A DNA stretch of 64,000 bases from UBA5216 sp043743335. GTDB lineage: Bacteria > Pseudomonadota > Gammaproteobacteria > Burkholderiales > SG8-41. Where the stretch lies: assembly GCA_043743335.1 (NCBI GenBank), contig JAYTWR010000171.1, positions 1 through 64,000 of the forward strand, written 5' to 3'. Position numbers and translations under genes: made by a program. A model generated the notes under the pieces. That model was not told where the DNA came from and ran no database searches. It worked only from the letters and a program-made list of their open reading frames with translations. Shown here in pieces: positions 16,236 to 24,840 of this stretch (positions within the stretch are counted from its first letter, which is position 1; the number at the start of each line of letters is the position of its first letter).

Positions 16236-17126
16236 ATGTTGCAATCAACGATGGTCTTGAGATCAAATTTGCTGCGTCACGCAATGCTTGCGCTTTTCGG
16301 CGCGAGTGCGGCCATGGCGCAAGGCGATGGCGCTGGTGCTGGTGAAAAGCTGGTGTTGAAGTTGGACAGCAATGTCGGCTTGCCTACTCAAGGCGATACG
16401 CAAAAAACCGCTGATCGCAACAAGGCCGCCGCCGATGTGTTTCCGCTGCGCCCCGATGGCGATCTGGGGCTGGGCGTTTACCATACGCGTAGCGCCATAC
16501 GCGGGCGCAGCGAGTCTCCCGTGGTTTTACCGTATGCCTATATCGATTTCGGCAGGCTATTCGCGCGCATAGACACGCTGGGCATCAAGACGCTAAAGGC
16601 CGGGTATGGCCATCTGGAGTTTTCCGGCCGGGTTGAACTTGACGGATACAAGACGAATACGCCCGCGTTACAAGGATTGAGGAATCGCCGGGACTCCCTG
16701 CCACTGGGCATCAGCTCGTTGCAGGAGTTCCTGTGGGGGGCGGTCGTTGTTGATTTATTTCATGATATCAACAAATCGAAAGGTAATTTATTGGACGCTA
16801 CCTATATTGGCAAAGCGACATGGGGCAGGGCGACACTCTATCCCCAAGCCGGCGTCGAATATTTGACGCGGCAATACACTGGCTACTATTATGGGGTTTC
16901 GGCGCAGGAGGTGGTGGCGACAGGTGCACGTTACCGCGCCTATCAGCCCGGTGGGGCCGTTAACCCGTTTGTGGCTGGTATGTTGGAGGTTAATGTAGCG
17001 GCGGACTGGAATGTGAACCTCTTGTTGCGGCGCAAGTGGTTGGCGGGTGCGATACACGATAGCCCGATAGTTGGCAGCAAGGTTATGGATACCGCATTTG
17101 TGTCCGTGGCCTATCGTTTCAAATAG
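16236..17126 (+). CDS. MipA/OmpV-family outer-membrane protein
   Basis: This 296-residue beta-barrel of the MipA/OmpV type has a signal peptide that ends around ASAAMAQG (residues ~20-28). Family traits are VLPYAYIDFGRLFARI and GLRNRRDSLPLGI. A run of amphipathic strands then ends in DTAFVSVAYRFK. ATG 16236 or ATG 16251 both give a proper signal peptide. The longer frame from 16086 does not. It is divergent from the paired exporter genes and could be the outer-membrane exit for the same product, although MipA proteins are better known from murein-enzyme scaffolding and antibiotic uptake. Confidence 0.82.
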   Translation: MLQSTMVLRSNLLRHAMLALFGASAAMAQGDGAGAGEKLVLKLDSNVGLPTQGDTQKTADRNKAAADVFPLRPDGDLGLGVYHTRSAIRGRSESPVVLPYAYIDFGRLFARIDTLGIKTLKAGYGHLEFSGRVELDGYKTNTPALQGLRNRRDSLPLGISSLQEFLWGAVVVDLFHDINKSKGNLLDATYIGKATWGRATLYPQAGVEYLTRQYTGYYYGVSAQEVVATGARYRAYQPGGAVNPFVAGMLEVNVAADWNVNLLLRRKWLAGAIHDSPIVGSKVMDTAFVSVAYRFK

Positions 17127-17259
17127 TTGAATCAAACGGCATCTGGAACTCATTGGCCCGCGCGCGACTCAGCCCAAAGTCTGCCAAACAGATGCCAGAT
17201 AGATGCCAGATGCAATTTCGCAACTACCTCATATGGCAATTTAAAATCAACCCTCACCC

Positions 17260-18234
17260 TCAATCCACCCGCACACCGGCCGTCTTAACCACCTTCGCCC
17301 ACTTCGCCAACTCTCTGCGAAACAGGGCATTGAATTGCTCGGTGCTGCCGCTGCCCGCTGTGGCACCGAAGCTGCGCAGGCGCTCGCGCATGTCTTCGGC
17401 TTGCAGGCCTTTAGTGACTTCGGCGTGCAGGCGCACGATGATGTCTTTGGGCGTGGCGGCTGGTACGAACAGGCCAAACCACGCATCGGCGTCGTAGCCG
17501 GGCACACCGGCTTCGGCTAGGGTGGGCACCTCGGGCGCAAGCGGTGAGCGTTGTGTGGTACTAACGGCGTAGGCGCGCAGTTTGCCGAGTTTTGACAGCG
17601 GATACAGGGTGAGGATGTTGTCGAACTGCGCGGGCACCTGGCCTGCCAGTACGTCCACGGTAGCGGGGGCCTGACCTTTGTAATGCACGCTGGTCATGCG
17701 CACGCCTGCGAGCGAGCTGAAGAGCTCCATGAACAAATGCGCGCCCGACCCCGCCCCAGCGGTGACGTAGTTGACCTCGCCGGGCCGCGCTTTGGCGAAG
17801 GCGATGAATTCCTTGACGTTTTTTGCCGGCATTGACGGATGCGTCACCAGCATAAACGGCGTGCTGACGACGTGCGCAACGCCGGCAAAATCCTTCAATG
17901 GATCGTAGGCGAGCTTGGCATACAGCGAGGGGTTGATCGACAGCGAAACGCTGCCCATCATCATGGTGTAGCCGTCTGGCGCAGCGCGCGCGACGAACTC
18001 GGCACCGATGTTGCTGGCAGCGCCGGGGCGATTTTCCACAATCACCTGCTGACCGAAATTTTCAGTGAGCTTTTGCGCCATGGCGCGTGTGGCGATGTCG
18101 GTGGCGCCGCCTGGCGGAAAGCCGACGACGATGCGCACGGTTTTGTTGGGATAGGCGGGTTGTGCCTGTGCTGCAGGCAGGCTCAGAGCGCTGGCGGCTA
18201 TGCAAAACAGGCATGCAGATTTTGTCGGATTCAT
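17260..18234 (-). CDS. Bug/TctC-family periplasmic solute receptor
   Basis: This 324-residue receptor has a signal peptide of about 24 residues (ALSLPAAQAQ). Family motifs follow: YPNKTVRIVVGFPPGGATDI, VIVENRPGAASNIGAEFVAR and APDGYTM. It is transcribed away from the SDR at 18443, with 208 bp between them that probably hold both promoters. No membrane subunits are present. Copies of a GTCAGC-like word (18376-18402) lie in the shared upstream region. Confidence 0.93.
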   Translation of the reverse strand: MNPTKSACLFCIAASALSLPAAQAQPAYPNKTVRIVVGFPPGGATDIATRAMAQKLTENFGQQVIVENRPGAASNIGAEFVARAAPDGYTMMMGSVSLSINPSLYAKLAYDPLKDFAGVAHVVSTPFMLVTHPSMPAKNVKEFIAFAKARPGEVNYVTAGAGSGAHLFMELFSSLAGVRMTSVHYKGQAPATVDVLAGQVPAQFDNILTLYPLSKLGKLRAYAVSTTQRSPLAPEVPTLAEAGVPGYDADAWFGLFVPAATPKDIIVRLHAEVTKGLQAEDMRERLRSFGATAGSGSTEQFNALFRRELAKWAKVVKTAGVRVD

Positions 18235-18442
18235 GAGGCTCAGCCATAAAGATCAAGAAGAACGGTGCGGATGGCGGGTTTCTGCAACACCCACGCTTAC
18301 GCCGCGTTGATTGAATGTACACCAAACTCACGCGACTACCCATCGCGGGGAACGCAGGCCGCGTGATAGCATAGTCAGCATATGAGTCAGCGCAAGAGTC
18401 AGCGCTCCCCATCACATTTTAACAAAATACCCCTTTAAAATC

Positions 18443-19198
18443 ATGAACTTACAATTGACCGACAAAACCGCTTTAGTCACCGGCGCGAGCCAAGGCATAG
18501 GCCGCGCCATTGCCAAAGCACTCGCTGCCGAGGGCGTGCAAACGTGCATCGTGGCGCGGCGCAAAAACCTGCTGGATGAGTTGTCGGCAGAAATCGTCGC
18601 GGCGGGCGGCAAGAAGCCGGCGATTGTGGCCATCGATGTGATGGAGCCAGACGCGCCGGTGCGCCTAGCGCAAGCCGCTGAAAAAGCGCTGGGCAAAATC
18701 GACATTCTCATCAACAGCGCCGGCGGCAGCAAACCGGCGATCCACGTGGATACGCCCGACAGCGCATGGGAAGAATCGATGACGCTCAATTTCGTGCGCG
18801 TGCGTCAGCTCACGCATGCGGTGCTGCCGGGCATGACGCGGCGCCAGTGGGGGCGCATTATCAACATCAGCGGCAAATCGGAGCCGGAAGCGTTGATTGC
18901 CGCCACGCCCACCAAGGCTGCGATTCATGCGTGGTCGAAAGGCCTGTCGCGCGAAGTGGGCCCGCATGGGGTGACGGTGAATTGCATCCCGCCCGGACGC
19001 ATCATGAGCGAGCAAATCCGCCGTAAATATTCGCCGGCGTTTCGCGCCGAACAGTCGCGCACCGAAATCCCTGTGGGACGCTACGGTGAGCCGGAAGAAC
19101 TGGCCGTGCTGGCGGTGTTTTTGGCGTCGCCGCTGGCGGCGTACATTACCGGCACGGTGATGCCGGTGGACGGCGGGTTACGGAAGTACGCGTTCTAA
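18443..19198 (+). CDS. SDR-family protein lacking the catalytic Tyr
   Basis: This 251-residue SDR fold has an intact cofactor motif GASQGIGR (residue ~13) and NSAGGS in place of NNAG. The Ser is present in IINISGKSE. Where YxxxK is expected, the sequence reads ATPTKAAIHAW, so Lys is kept but Tyr is replaced by Ala. The ending YITGTVMPVDGG is canonical. I recall similar Tyr-less SDRs as a recurring subgroup, so this is probably not a random mutation. The chemistry may differ from ordinary alcohol oxidation. It is upstream of the GalD-like isomerase on the same strand. Confidence 0.88.
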   Translation: MNLQLTDKTALVTGASQGIGRAIAKALAAEGVQTCIVARRKNLLDELSAEIVAAGGKKPAIVAIDVMEPDAPVRLAQAAEKALGKIDILINSAGGSKPAIHVDTPDSAWEESMTLNFVRVRQLTHAVLPGMTRRQWGRIINISGKSEPEALIAATPTKAAIHAWSKGLSREVGPHGVTVNCIPPGRIMSEQIRRKYSPAFRAEQSRTEIPVGRYGEPEELAVLAVFLASPLAAYITGTVMPVDGGLRKYAF

Positions 19199-19202
19199 GA
19201 CG

Positions 19203-19270
19203 CAGGGCGCAATCCCATTGCGCCGAATGCTCGCCTATCGACAAACGGCGCCATGGAATTGCGCCCTACT
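19203..19270. repeat. GGGCGCAAT palindromic extragenic repeat
   Basis: GGGCGCAATCCCATTGCGCC just after the SDR stop can fold on itself. A further inverted copy, GGAATTGCGCCCTAC, closes the unit near 19258-19270. A related unit occurs at 46243-46332. It is probably a REP-like element between the SDR and the isomerase gene. Confidence 0.6.
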
Positions 19271-19301
19271 TATCTGAAGCATGGTGCCTGGAATTCCCCA
19301 A

Positions 19302-20393
19302 ATGCAAACCAAAATCCCCTGCGTCATTATGCGTGGCGGCACGTCACGCGGGCCGTTTTTCCAGTGGGCTGATTTGCCCGCCGATACGCCCACGCGCGAT
19401 GCGGTGTTGCTGGCGGTGATGGGTTCGCCGCACGAAATTCAAGTGGATGGTATCGGCGGTGCGAATTCGGTTACCAGCAAAGTGGCGATCATCAGTCAAT
19501 CCACGCGGCCCGACGCGGATGTCGATTACCTGTTTGCGCAAGTTGAAATCAACGAGCAGCGCGTGGATACCAAGCCCAACTGCGGCAATATGCTGGTGGC
19601 GGTGGGACCATTCGCGATTGAGCAGGGTTTGGTCGCCGCGAACGATGGCGAAACGCCGGTGCGCATTTTCAACGTCAACACGCAGTCTACGATTGAAGCG
19701 ATTGTGCAAACGCCCGGCGGCGCGGTGACTTACGAAGGCATAGCCGCCATCGACGGCGTGCGCGGCACGGCAGCGCCGGTAGGCATTAATTTTGCGGCCA
19801 CGATCGGCTCGGTTACCAAGAAATTACTGCCGACCGGCAGGCCGCTGGATGTGATCGACGGTGTTGAAGTGAGTTGCGTAGACGTGGCGATGCCGGTGGT
19901 GTGGATGCGCGCCGAAGCCTTGGGCAAAACCGGCTACGAAACCGCCGCTGAAATCGACGCTGACAAAGCCCTGTTCGCGCGCATGGAAGCCATACGCCTC
20001 AAAGCTGGCGTGCTGATGGGCATGGGCGACGTGGCCAAATCCGTGACGCCGAAAATGGGTTTGCTGGCGAAGGCGCGCCACGGTGGCCTGATCTCGTCGC
20101 GCTTTTTTGTGCCTTACGCGTGCCACAAGGCGCACCCGGTGACCGGCACGGTGTGCTTGGCGTCGAGTTGCACCATCCCCGGCACGGTGGCACAACACAT
20201 GGTTGGGCCGCTCAAAGCGCCGCAAGGCATTGTTGAAATCGAACATCCCGCCGGCAAAATCGCTATTGATCTTGATGCTGATTTCAGCAACGGCCAACAA
20301 TCGCTGCGCCGCGCGGCGTTAGTACGCACCGCGCGGCGAGTTTTTGACGGCTATGTCCATGTGCCGCGTGCGGTGTGGGCGGGGCTGGGCTGA
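19302..20393 (+). CDS. PrpF/GalD-family isomerase (4-oxalomesaconate tautomerase-like)
   Basis: This 363-residue PrpF-family protein (diaminopimelate-epimerase fold) begins with IPCVIMRGGTSRGPFF, followed by LLAVMGSPHEIQVDGIGGAN, TSKVAIIS and NCGNMLVAVGPFAIE. This pattern is closest to GalD of the gallate pathway, although PrpF itself (aconitate isomerisation in the methylcitrate cycle) is related. ATG 19302 has GGAA eight bases upstream. ATG 19281 is an alternative that adds seven residues. No gallate lyase genes sit beside it, but a LigB-LigA fused dioxygenase lies 19 kb away, so a protocatechuate/gallate-type meta route is possible. Confidence 0.85.
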   Translation: MQTKIPCVIMRGGTSRGPFFQWADLPADTPTRDAVLLAVMGSPHEIQVDGIGGANSVTSKVAIISQSTRPDADVDYLFAQVEINEQRVDTKPNCGNMLVAVGPFAIEQGLVAANDGETPVRIFNVNTQSTIEAIVQTPGGAVTYEGIAAIDGVRGTAAPVGINFAATIGSVTKKLLPTGRPLDVIDGVEVSCVDVAMPVVWMRAEALGKTGYETAAEIDADKALFARMEAIRLKAGVLMGMGDVAKSVTPKMGLLAKARHGGLISSRFFVPYACHKAHPVTGTVCLASSCTIPGTVAQHMVGPLKAPQGIVEIEHPAGKIAIDLDADFSNGQQSLRRAALVRTARRVFDGYVHVPRAVWAGLG

Positions 20394-20416
20394 GCATCAG
20401 ACTGTCTAATACATCA

Positions 20417-20434
20417 TAACTAATTGATTTTAAA
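20417..20434 (+). repeat. AT-rich junction motif, copy 1
   Basis: TAACTAATTGATTTTAAA lies between the isomerase gene and hpnE and ends 14 bases before the GTG start of hpnE. It is one of twelve similar copies in the window. Confidence 0.7.
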
Positions 20435-20448
20435 TAGTATTTAATATC

Positions 20449-21759
20449 GTGTCCGATACCCGCCCGCAAGTGGCCATCATCGGCGGCGGCTATGCGGGCA
20501 TGGCTGCTGCGGTGACGTTAGCCGAGCAGCAAATCCCCGTGACGGTGTATGAAGCGGGCACGGTGTTGGGTGGCCGCGCGCGGCGGGTTGAGATTAATGG
20601 TGTCGCGCTGGACAACGGCCTGCACATTCTCATCGGCGCGTATCGTGAAACGCTGCGTCTGATTGCGCAGGTGCACCCCTCGCCCACTAGCGCGCTGTTG
20701 CGTCTGCCGCTGGATTGGCATGTGCATCAACACCTGCACCTCAGAGCGCCCAAGCTGCCCGCGCCGCTGCATTTGGCCGTGGCCTTGCTCACTGCCAAAG
20801 GTGCGTCTCTAGGCGAAAGCTGGGCGGCGGTGCGCATGATGCAGGCGCTGCGTGGTGTAAATTTTCAATTAAATCAAGATATTACCGTCAGCGCGTTGCT
20901 GCGCAACCACGCGCAAGGGCCGGTGCTCACGCAACATCTGTGGATGCCGCTGTGCGTGTCGGCGCTTAACACGCCGCCGGATGCCGCCTCGGCGCAACTG
21001 TTTTTGAACGTGCTGCGCGACGGGTTGAACGCCGACCGCGCGGGCAGTGATTTACTGATCGCACGCGAGGATTTGAGTGCGCTGTTTCCGCAACCGGCAG
21101 CAGCGTATGTGCGTGCGCGAGGCGGCGAAGTCCGCACCGTGCAGCGCGTGTCAGCCGTGGCACCGGCGGATGGCGGGTTTGCCGTGACCACTGCCAAGGA
21201 GACGCGCAACTACAGGCACGTCATCTGCGCACTGCCGCCACATCAAGTCGGGGCTTTTCTCGCTGACAACACGGCGCTGTCTGACGTTATGGCGCAGGTG
21301 CAGACGCTGGAATATCAATCCATCACCAGCGTCTATCTGCAATTCGATGGCCGCGTGCAACTGCCCTCCCCCATGATCGGCCTGTCCAACGGCTGCGCCC
21401 ACTGGCTGTTCGACCGCGAGGCCATTTGCGGCCAACGCGGCCTAATCGGCGCGGTGATCAGCGCCAACGGCCCGCATCTGGATTTAACACAAGAGGCGCT
21501 CGCGCGACGCGTGCACGACGAACTCGCCGCGCAATTTGGCCCGCTACCGCCACGCCAATGGCAGCGCGTGATCACAGAAAAGCGCGCGACCTTTTCCGCC
21601 ACGCCCGGCTTGCAGCGTCTGCTGCAAAAAACGCCGCTCAAACATTTTTGGCTCGCGGGCGATTACACCGCCAGCGACTATCCCGCGACGCTGGAAGCCG
21701 CGGTGCGCAGCGGCATTGCCTGCGCGCAGGGCATACTTGGCGATGTGGCGGCGTTATAA
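20449..21759 (+). CDS. hpnE: Hydroxysqualene dehydroxylase HpnE-like FAD protein
   Basis: This 436-residue amine-oxidase-type flavoprotein has the FAD motif VAIIGGGYAGMAAAVTLAE (residues 8-26) and the HpnE hallmark GGRARRVEINGVALDNGLHI (~residues 42-61). The C-terminal FAD loop is FWLAGDYTASDYPATLEAAV. HpnE reduces hydroxysqualene to squalene in hopanoid synthesis. Normally hpnC and hpnD (squalene synthase-like) are adjacent. Neither is here, so it is an orphan copy or the partners lie elsewhere. It starts at GTG 20449. Confidence 0.85.
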   Translation: MSDTRPQVAIIGGGYAGMAAAVTLAEQQIPVTVYEAGTVLGGRARRVEINGVALDNGLHILIGAYRETLRLIAQVHPSPTSALLRLPLDWHVHQHLHLRAPKLPAPLHLAVALLTAKGASLGESWAAVRMMQALRGVNFQLNQDITVSALLRNHAQGPVLTQHLWMPLCVSALNTPPDAASAQLFLNVLRDGLNADRAGSDLLIAREDLSALFPQPAAAYVRARGGEVRTVQRVSAVAPADGGFAVTTAKETRNYRHVICALPPHQVGAFLADNTALSDVMAQVQTLEYQSITSVYLQFDGRVQLPSPMIGLSNGCAHWLFDREAICGQRGLIGAVISANGPHLDLTQEALARRVHDELAAQFGPLPPRQWQRVITEKRATFSATPGLQRLLQKTPLKHFWLAGDYTASDYPATLEAAVRSGIACAQGILGDVAAL

Positions 21760-21798
21760 TATTCATTCAGTTCATCGCAAAGCCAGCGTCAAAACCGT

Positions 21799-21875
21799 CC
21801 CTCATCCCCGGCCCTTCTCCCACAGGAGAAGGGAGAAAAGCCCCTCGCCCTCCGGGAGAGGGGTTGGGGTGAGGG
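21799..21875. repeat. CCCTC/GAGGG palindromic intergenic repeat
   Basis: Between hpnE and the ETF-QO gene the sequence CTCATCCCCGGCCCTTCTCC is followed by complementary GGAGAAGGG, then CCCTCGCCCTCCGGGAGAGG and GGTTGGGGTGAGGG. The two hairpins together pair end to end. This element type is widespread between genes in beta- and gammaproteobacteria. Confidence 0.7.
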
Positions 21876-21917
21876 AAGCTCTTGACCTGCCAAATTACCC
21901 AGCATCAGGAGCCCAAA

Positions 21918-23567
21918 GTGTCAGAACGCGAATCCATGGATTACGATGTCGTTATCGTCGGCGCAGGACCGGCCGGCTTGGCGGCGGCCATCAAGCTCAA
22001 ACAACTCGCCGCCGAGAACAGCCACGAAATCAATGTCTGCGTGATCGAAAAAGGCTCAGAGGTCGGCGCGCACATTTTGTCCGGTGCGGTGATGGACCCG
22101 CGAGCGCTCACCGAGCTGCTACCTAGCTGGAAGGAAATCGGCATCCCGCTGAATACGCCGGTGGCCGAAGACAAGTTTTTGTTCCTGACCGAAACCTCGT
22201 CGATGCAGGTGCCGACGGCCATGCTACCGGGCTGCCTGCAAAATCACGGCAATTACGTCATCAGTCTTGGCAATGTGTGCCGTGAACTCGGCAAGCACGC
22301 CGAGAGCCTTGGCGTGGAAATCTTCCCCGGCTTTGCCGCTGCCGAAGTGTTGTTCGACAACAAAGGCACCGTTGTGGGCGTGGCCACCGGCGACATGGGC
22401 ATCGGCAAGGACGGCAAACCCACCGACGCGCACGCCATCGGTATGGAACTGCGCGCCAAATACACGCTGTTCGCCGAAGGTTGCCGTGGGCACTTGGGCA
22501 AGCAGTTGCAAGAGAAATTCAAATTGCGCGCGGGCGTGCAGCCGCAGCTCTACGGTATCGGCTTAAAAGAACTGTGGGAAATCAAACCGGAGAAACACAA
22601 GCCTGGTCTAGTCATCCACACCGCCGGCTGGCCGCTGGAGAACGACACCTATGGCGGTTCGTTCTGCTATCACCTGGAAGACAATCTCGTCGCCATCGGC
22701 TTTGTGGTGGGGCTGGGCTACACCAATCCCTACCTCAGCCCGTACGAAGAATTCCAGCGCTACAAAACGCATCCCGCCATCCGCACCTACCTTGAAGGCG
22801 GCAAGCGCATTTCGTACGGCGCACGCGCCATCAATGCGGGCGGGCTGCAATCGCTGCCGAAGCTGGTTTTCCCCGGCGGTTGTTTGATCGGCGACGACGC
22901 GGGCTTTTTGAATGCGTCACGCATCAAAGGCAGCCACGCGGCGATTAAATCCGGCATGCTGGCGGCGGATGCGGTGTTTGAATCCGTGCGTAAGGGCCGC
23001 ACAGGCGACGAGCTCAACGATTATCCGGTGGCGTTTGAAGGCAGTTGGCTGCACGACGAACTACATCGCGCGCGTAACTTCAAACCGTGGATGGCCAAGG
23101 GTCTGTTCATGGGCACCCTGATGTTCGGCATTGATCAAGTGCTGCTGCGCGGCAAAGCGCCGTGGACGCTCAGCCATCACGGCCCCGATCATGAGTCACT
23201 CAAAAGCAAATCCGAGTGTGAGCCGATTGTGTATCCCAAGGCGGATGGCGTAATTACTTTCGACCGGCTGTCGTCGGTGTTCATTTCCAACACCAATCAC
23301 AACGAGGATCAGCCCGCGCACTTGACGCTGAAAGATGCATCAGTGCCGGTGAAGGTAAATCTCGAAATGTACGATGCGCCCGAGCAGCGCTACTGCCCGG
23401 CTGGCGTGTACGAAATCGTGCGCGACGACGACGGCAGCAACCCGCGGCTGCAAATCAATGCGCAGAATTGCGTGCACTGCAAAACCTGTGATATCAAAGA
23501 TCCCACGCAGAATATCGTGTGGGTTACACCCGAAGGCGGCGGCGGGCCGAATTACCCGAATATGTAG
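21918..23567 (+). CDS. Electron-transfer flavoprotein-ubiquinone oxidoreductase
   Basis: This 549-residue ETF-QO passes electrons from EtfAB to ubiquinone at the inner membrane. The FAD motif VVIVGAGPAGLAAAIKL is at the N terminus. SGAVMDPRAL and the quinone-side segment GGLQSLPKLVFPGG are in the middle. The C-terminal [4Fe-4S] site has CPAGVYE and NCVHCKTCDIKDP, with all four Cys. Start GTG 21918 has AGGAG six bases upstream. An earlier TTG at 21882 was rejected. It serves the many acyl-CoA dehydrogenases and the etfBA genes in this window. Confidence 0.95.
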   Translation: MSERESMDYDVVIVGAGPAGLAAAIKLKQLAAENSHEINVCVIEKGSEVGAHILSGAVMDPRALTELLPSWKEIGIPLNTPVAEDKFLFLTETSSMQVPTAMLPGCLQNHGNYVISLGNVCRELGKHAESLGVEIFPGFAAAEVLFDNKGTVVGVATGDMGIGKDGKPTDAHAIGMELRAKYTLFAEGCRGHLGKQLQEKFKLRAGVQPQLYGIGLKELWEIKPEKHKPGLVIHTAGWPLENDTYGGSFCYHLEDNLVAIGFVVGLGYTNPYLSPYEEFQRYKTHPAIRTYLEGGKRISYGARAINAGGLQSLPKLVFPGGCLIGDDAGFLNASRIKGSHAAIKSGMLAADAVFESVRKGRTGDELNDYPVAFEGSWLHDELHRARNFKPWMAKGLFMGTLMFGIDQVLLRGKAPWTLSHHGPDHESLKSKSECEPIVYPKADGVITFDRLSSVFISNTNHNEDQPAHLTLKDASVPVKVNLEMYDAPEQRYCPAGVYEIVRDDDGSNPRLQINAQNCVHCKTCDIKDPTQNIVWVTPEGGGGPNYPNM

Positions 23568-23597
23568 CGCTGGTTTCGAGTGCCGCGCACCGCGCGG

Positions 23598-24179
23598 CTA
23601 ACCGCCCAGCATCGCCTTTTTCAGCGAGGCTTCGGCGGGCTTGTCGCCCAACCACACGCGCAGCAGCGCGCTGTATAACTCCGCACCGGCAACAACGCCT
23701 TTCGCGTCGCCGTTCACTGTGACGCGCGTGCCCGTGCCCGGCACGTAGTCAAGCAAAATCACGTCGCCGCTTTTGACGCTGGGCAACTTTTTGAAAATGC
23801 CTTCAAACTCGCGCGCTGGCGCGTCGATCTTGGCCAGTTGCTCCGGCGTGTGATTGGCTTTCAAGCCGTCATTCAGCGCCGAGAACAATTGATCGGGCGT
23901 GATCTCGCGCAACAGGTGCAGCGCCACGCGCTTGGCCCCCGCGTCGCTCAAAATCGCATCGGGCGCGCCGCGCTTTTGTTGCAGGTAGAGCGCGCTAACG
24001 TAGACCTTGAACACCACGCGCGTGCGCACGCCAGCACCGTTGAGCACCAACTCAGGCCCGGCATCGCCCATGCGGATTTTGTCCGCGACTTGCACGCCTT
24101 CGATTTCTGCCGCCGCAACCCAACCAGCCGTCGCACAGAAAATCATTGTAACTAATTGTTTTATAAGTGTTTTTTTCAT
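23598..24179 (-). CDS. Chalcone isomerase-like periplasmic protein, copy 2
   Basis: This 193-residue protein has a signal peptide (MKKTLIKQLVTMIFCATAG onward, cleavage near AAA-EIEG). Its chalcone-isomerase-like domain is recognised by VLNGAGVRTRVVFKVYVSAL and the ending LYSALLRVWLGDKPA. Bacterial members are periplasmic, with fatty-acid-binding-like folds and no proven isomerase activity. It is 10 bp downstream of a paralogue. An AT-rich junction motif copy forms codons 5-10. The gene is convergent with ETF-QO. Confidence 0.85.
   Translation of the reverse strand: MKKTLIKQLVTMIFCATAGWVAAAEIEGVQVADKIRMGDAGPELVLNGAGVRTRVVFKVYVSALYLQQKRGAPDAILSDAGAKRVALHLLREITPDQLFSALNDGLKANHTPEQLAKIDAPAREFEGIFKKLPSVKSGDVILLDYVPGTGTRVTVNGDAKGVVAGAELYSALLRVWLGDKPAEASLKKAMLGG
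24149..24166 (+). repeat. AT-rich junction motif, copy 2
   Basis: TAACTAATTGTTTTATAA lies inside the start of the second chalcone-isomerase-like gene (minus strand), just after the junction with its paralogue. Here the motif is translated as part of the signal peptide. Confidence 0.6.
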
Positions 24180-24189
24180 TGTCGCCTCA

Positions 24190-24816
24190 TCAAAATAATC
24201 TCACACTACCGTCACCACCGAGCATGGCATCACGCAGGCGGCCATCGACGGGCTTGTCACCGATCCAGATGCGCAGCAGGGCGCGGAAAAAATCCTCGCC
24301 CTTGAGCGCGAGTTTTTCTTCGCCGTTGATGTGAATGTGCGTGCCGCTCGCGGGCAGATAGCTCAACGTCACCACAGCGCCTTTTTTCAGCGCGCCGACC
24401 TTGAGCATCATTTCGTTGAGCTGGCGCAGACGCGCTTCGATTAAGGCCATTTCCAGCGGAATATGGTTTGCGTCCAACGAGCTGTTGAGCGACGCCACCA
24501 ACTCACGCGCTGTGATTTCATCGACCAACATGAACATCGACACGCGCTTGGCACCAGGGTCTTTGAGTATCGCCTCGGCGCTGGCTTTTTTTTCAGTCAG
24601 ATAGAGTGCGCCGACATAGAGCTTTACAAACCCGAGTTTGCTGCGCACGCCCGCGCCGTTGAGTATCAACGGCGGGCCGTTGGGCTGCGTCACGCGATCG
24701 TCGACCCGCACGCCTTCGATATCGGCGGCGTGCACGAATGACACCGGCAGCGTTGCCACTACCGCCAACACTACCGCCAACAGCCCTGTCAATACGCTGA
24801 TTCGCTTGTGTGCCAT
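24190..24816 (-). CDS. Chalcone isomerase-like periplasmic protein, copy 1
   Basis: This 208-residue paralogue of the following gene has the same plan: signal peptide (VVATLPVSFVHA), then LILNGAGVRSKLGFVKLYVG and the end FFRALLRIWIGDKPVDGRL. It lies 24 bp after the thiolase stop region on the same strand and probably belongs to the fatty-acid block. Members of this family next to beta-oxidation genes may bind fatty acids in the periplasm, which is inference. Confidence 0.85.
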   Translation of the reverse strand: MAHKRISVLTGLLAVVLAVVATLPVSFVHAADIEGVRVDDRVTQPNGPPLILNGAGVRSKLGFVKLYVGALYLTEKKASAEAILKDPGAKRVSMFMLVDEITARELVASLNSSLDANHIPLEMALIEARLRQLNEMMLKVGALKKGAVVTLSYLPASGTHIHINGEEKLALKGEDFFRALLRIWIGDKPVDGRLRDAMLGGDGSVRLF

Positions 24817-24840
24817 TGGCCCCTCCCGCCCGCTATACTG

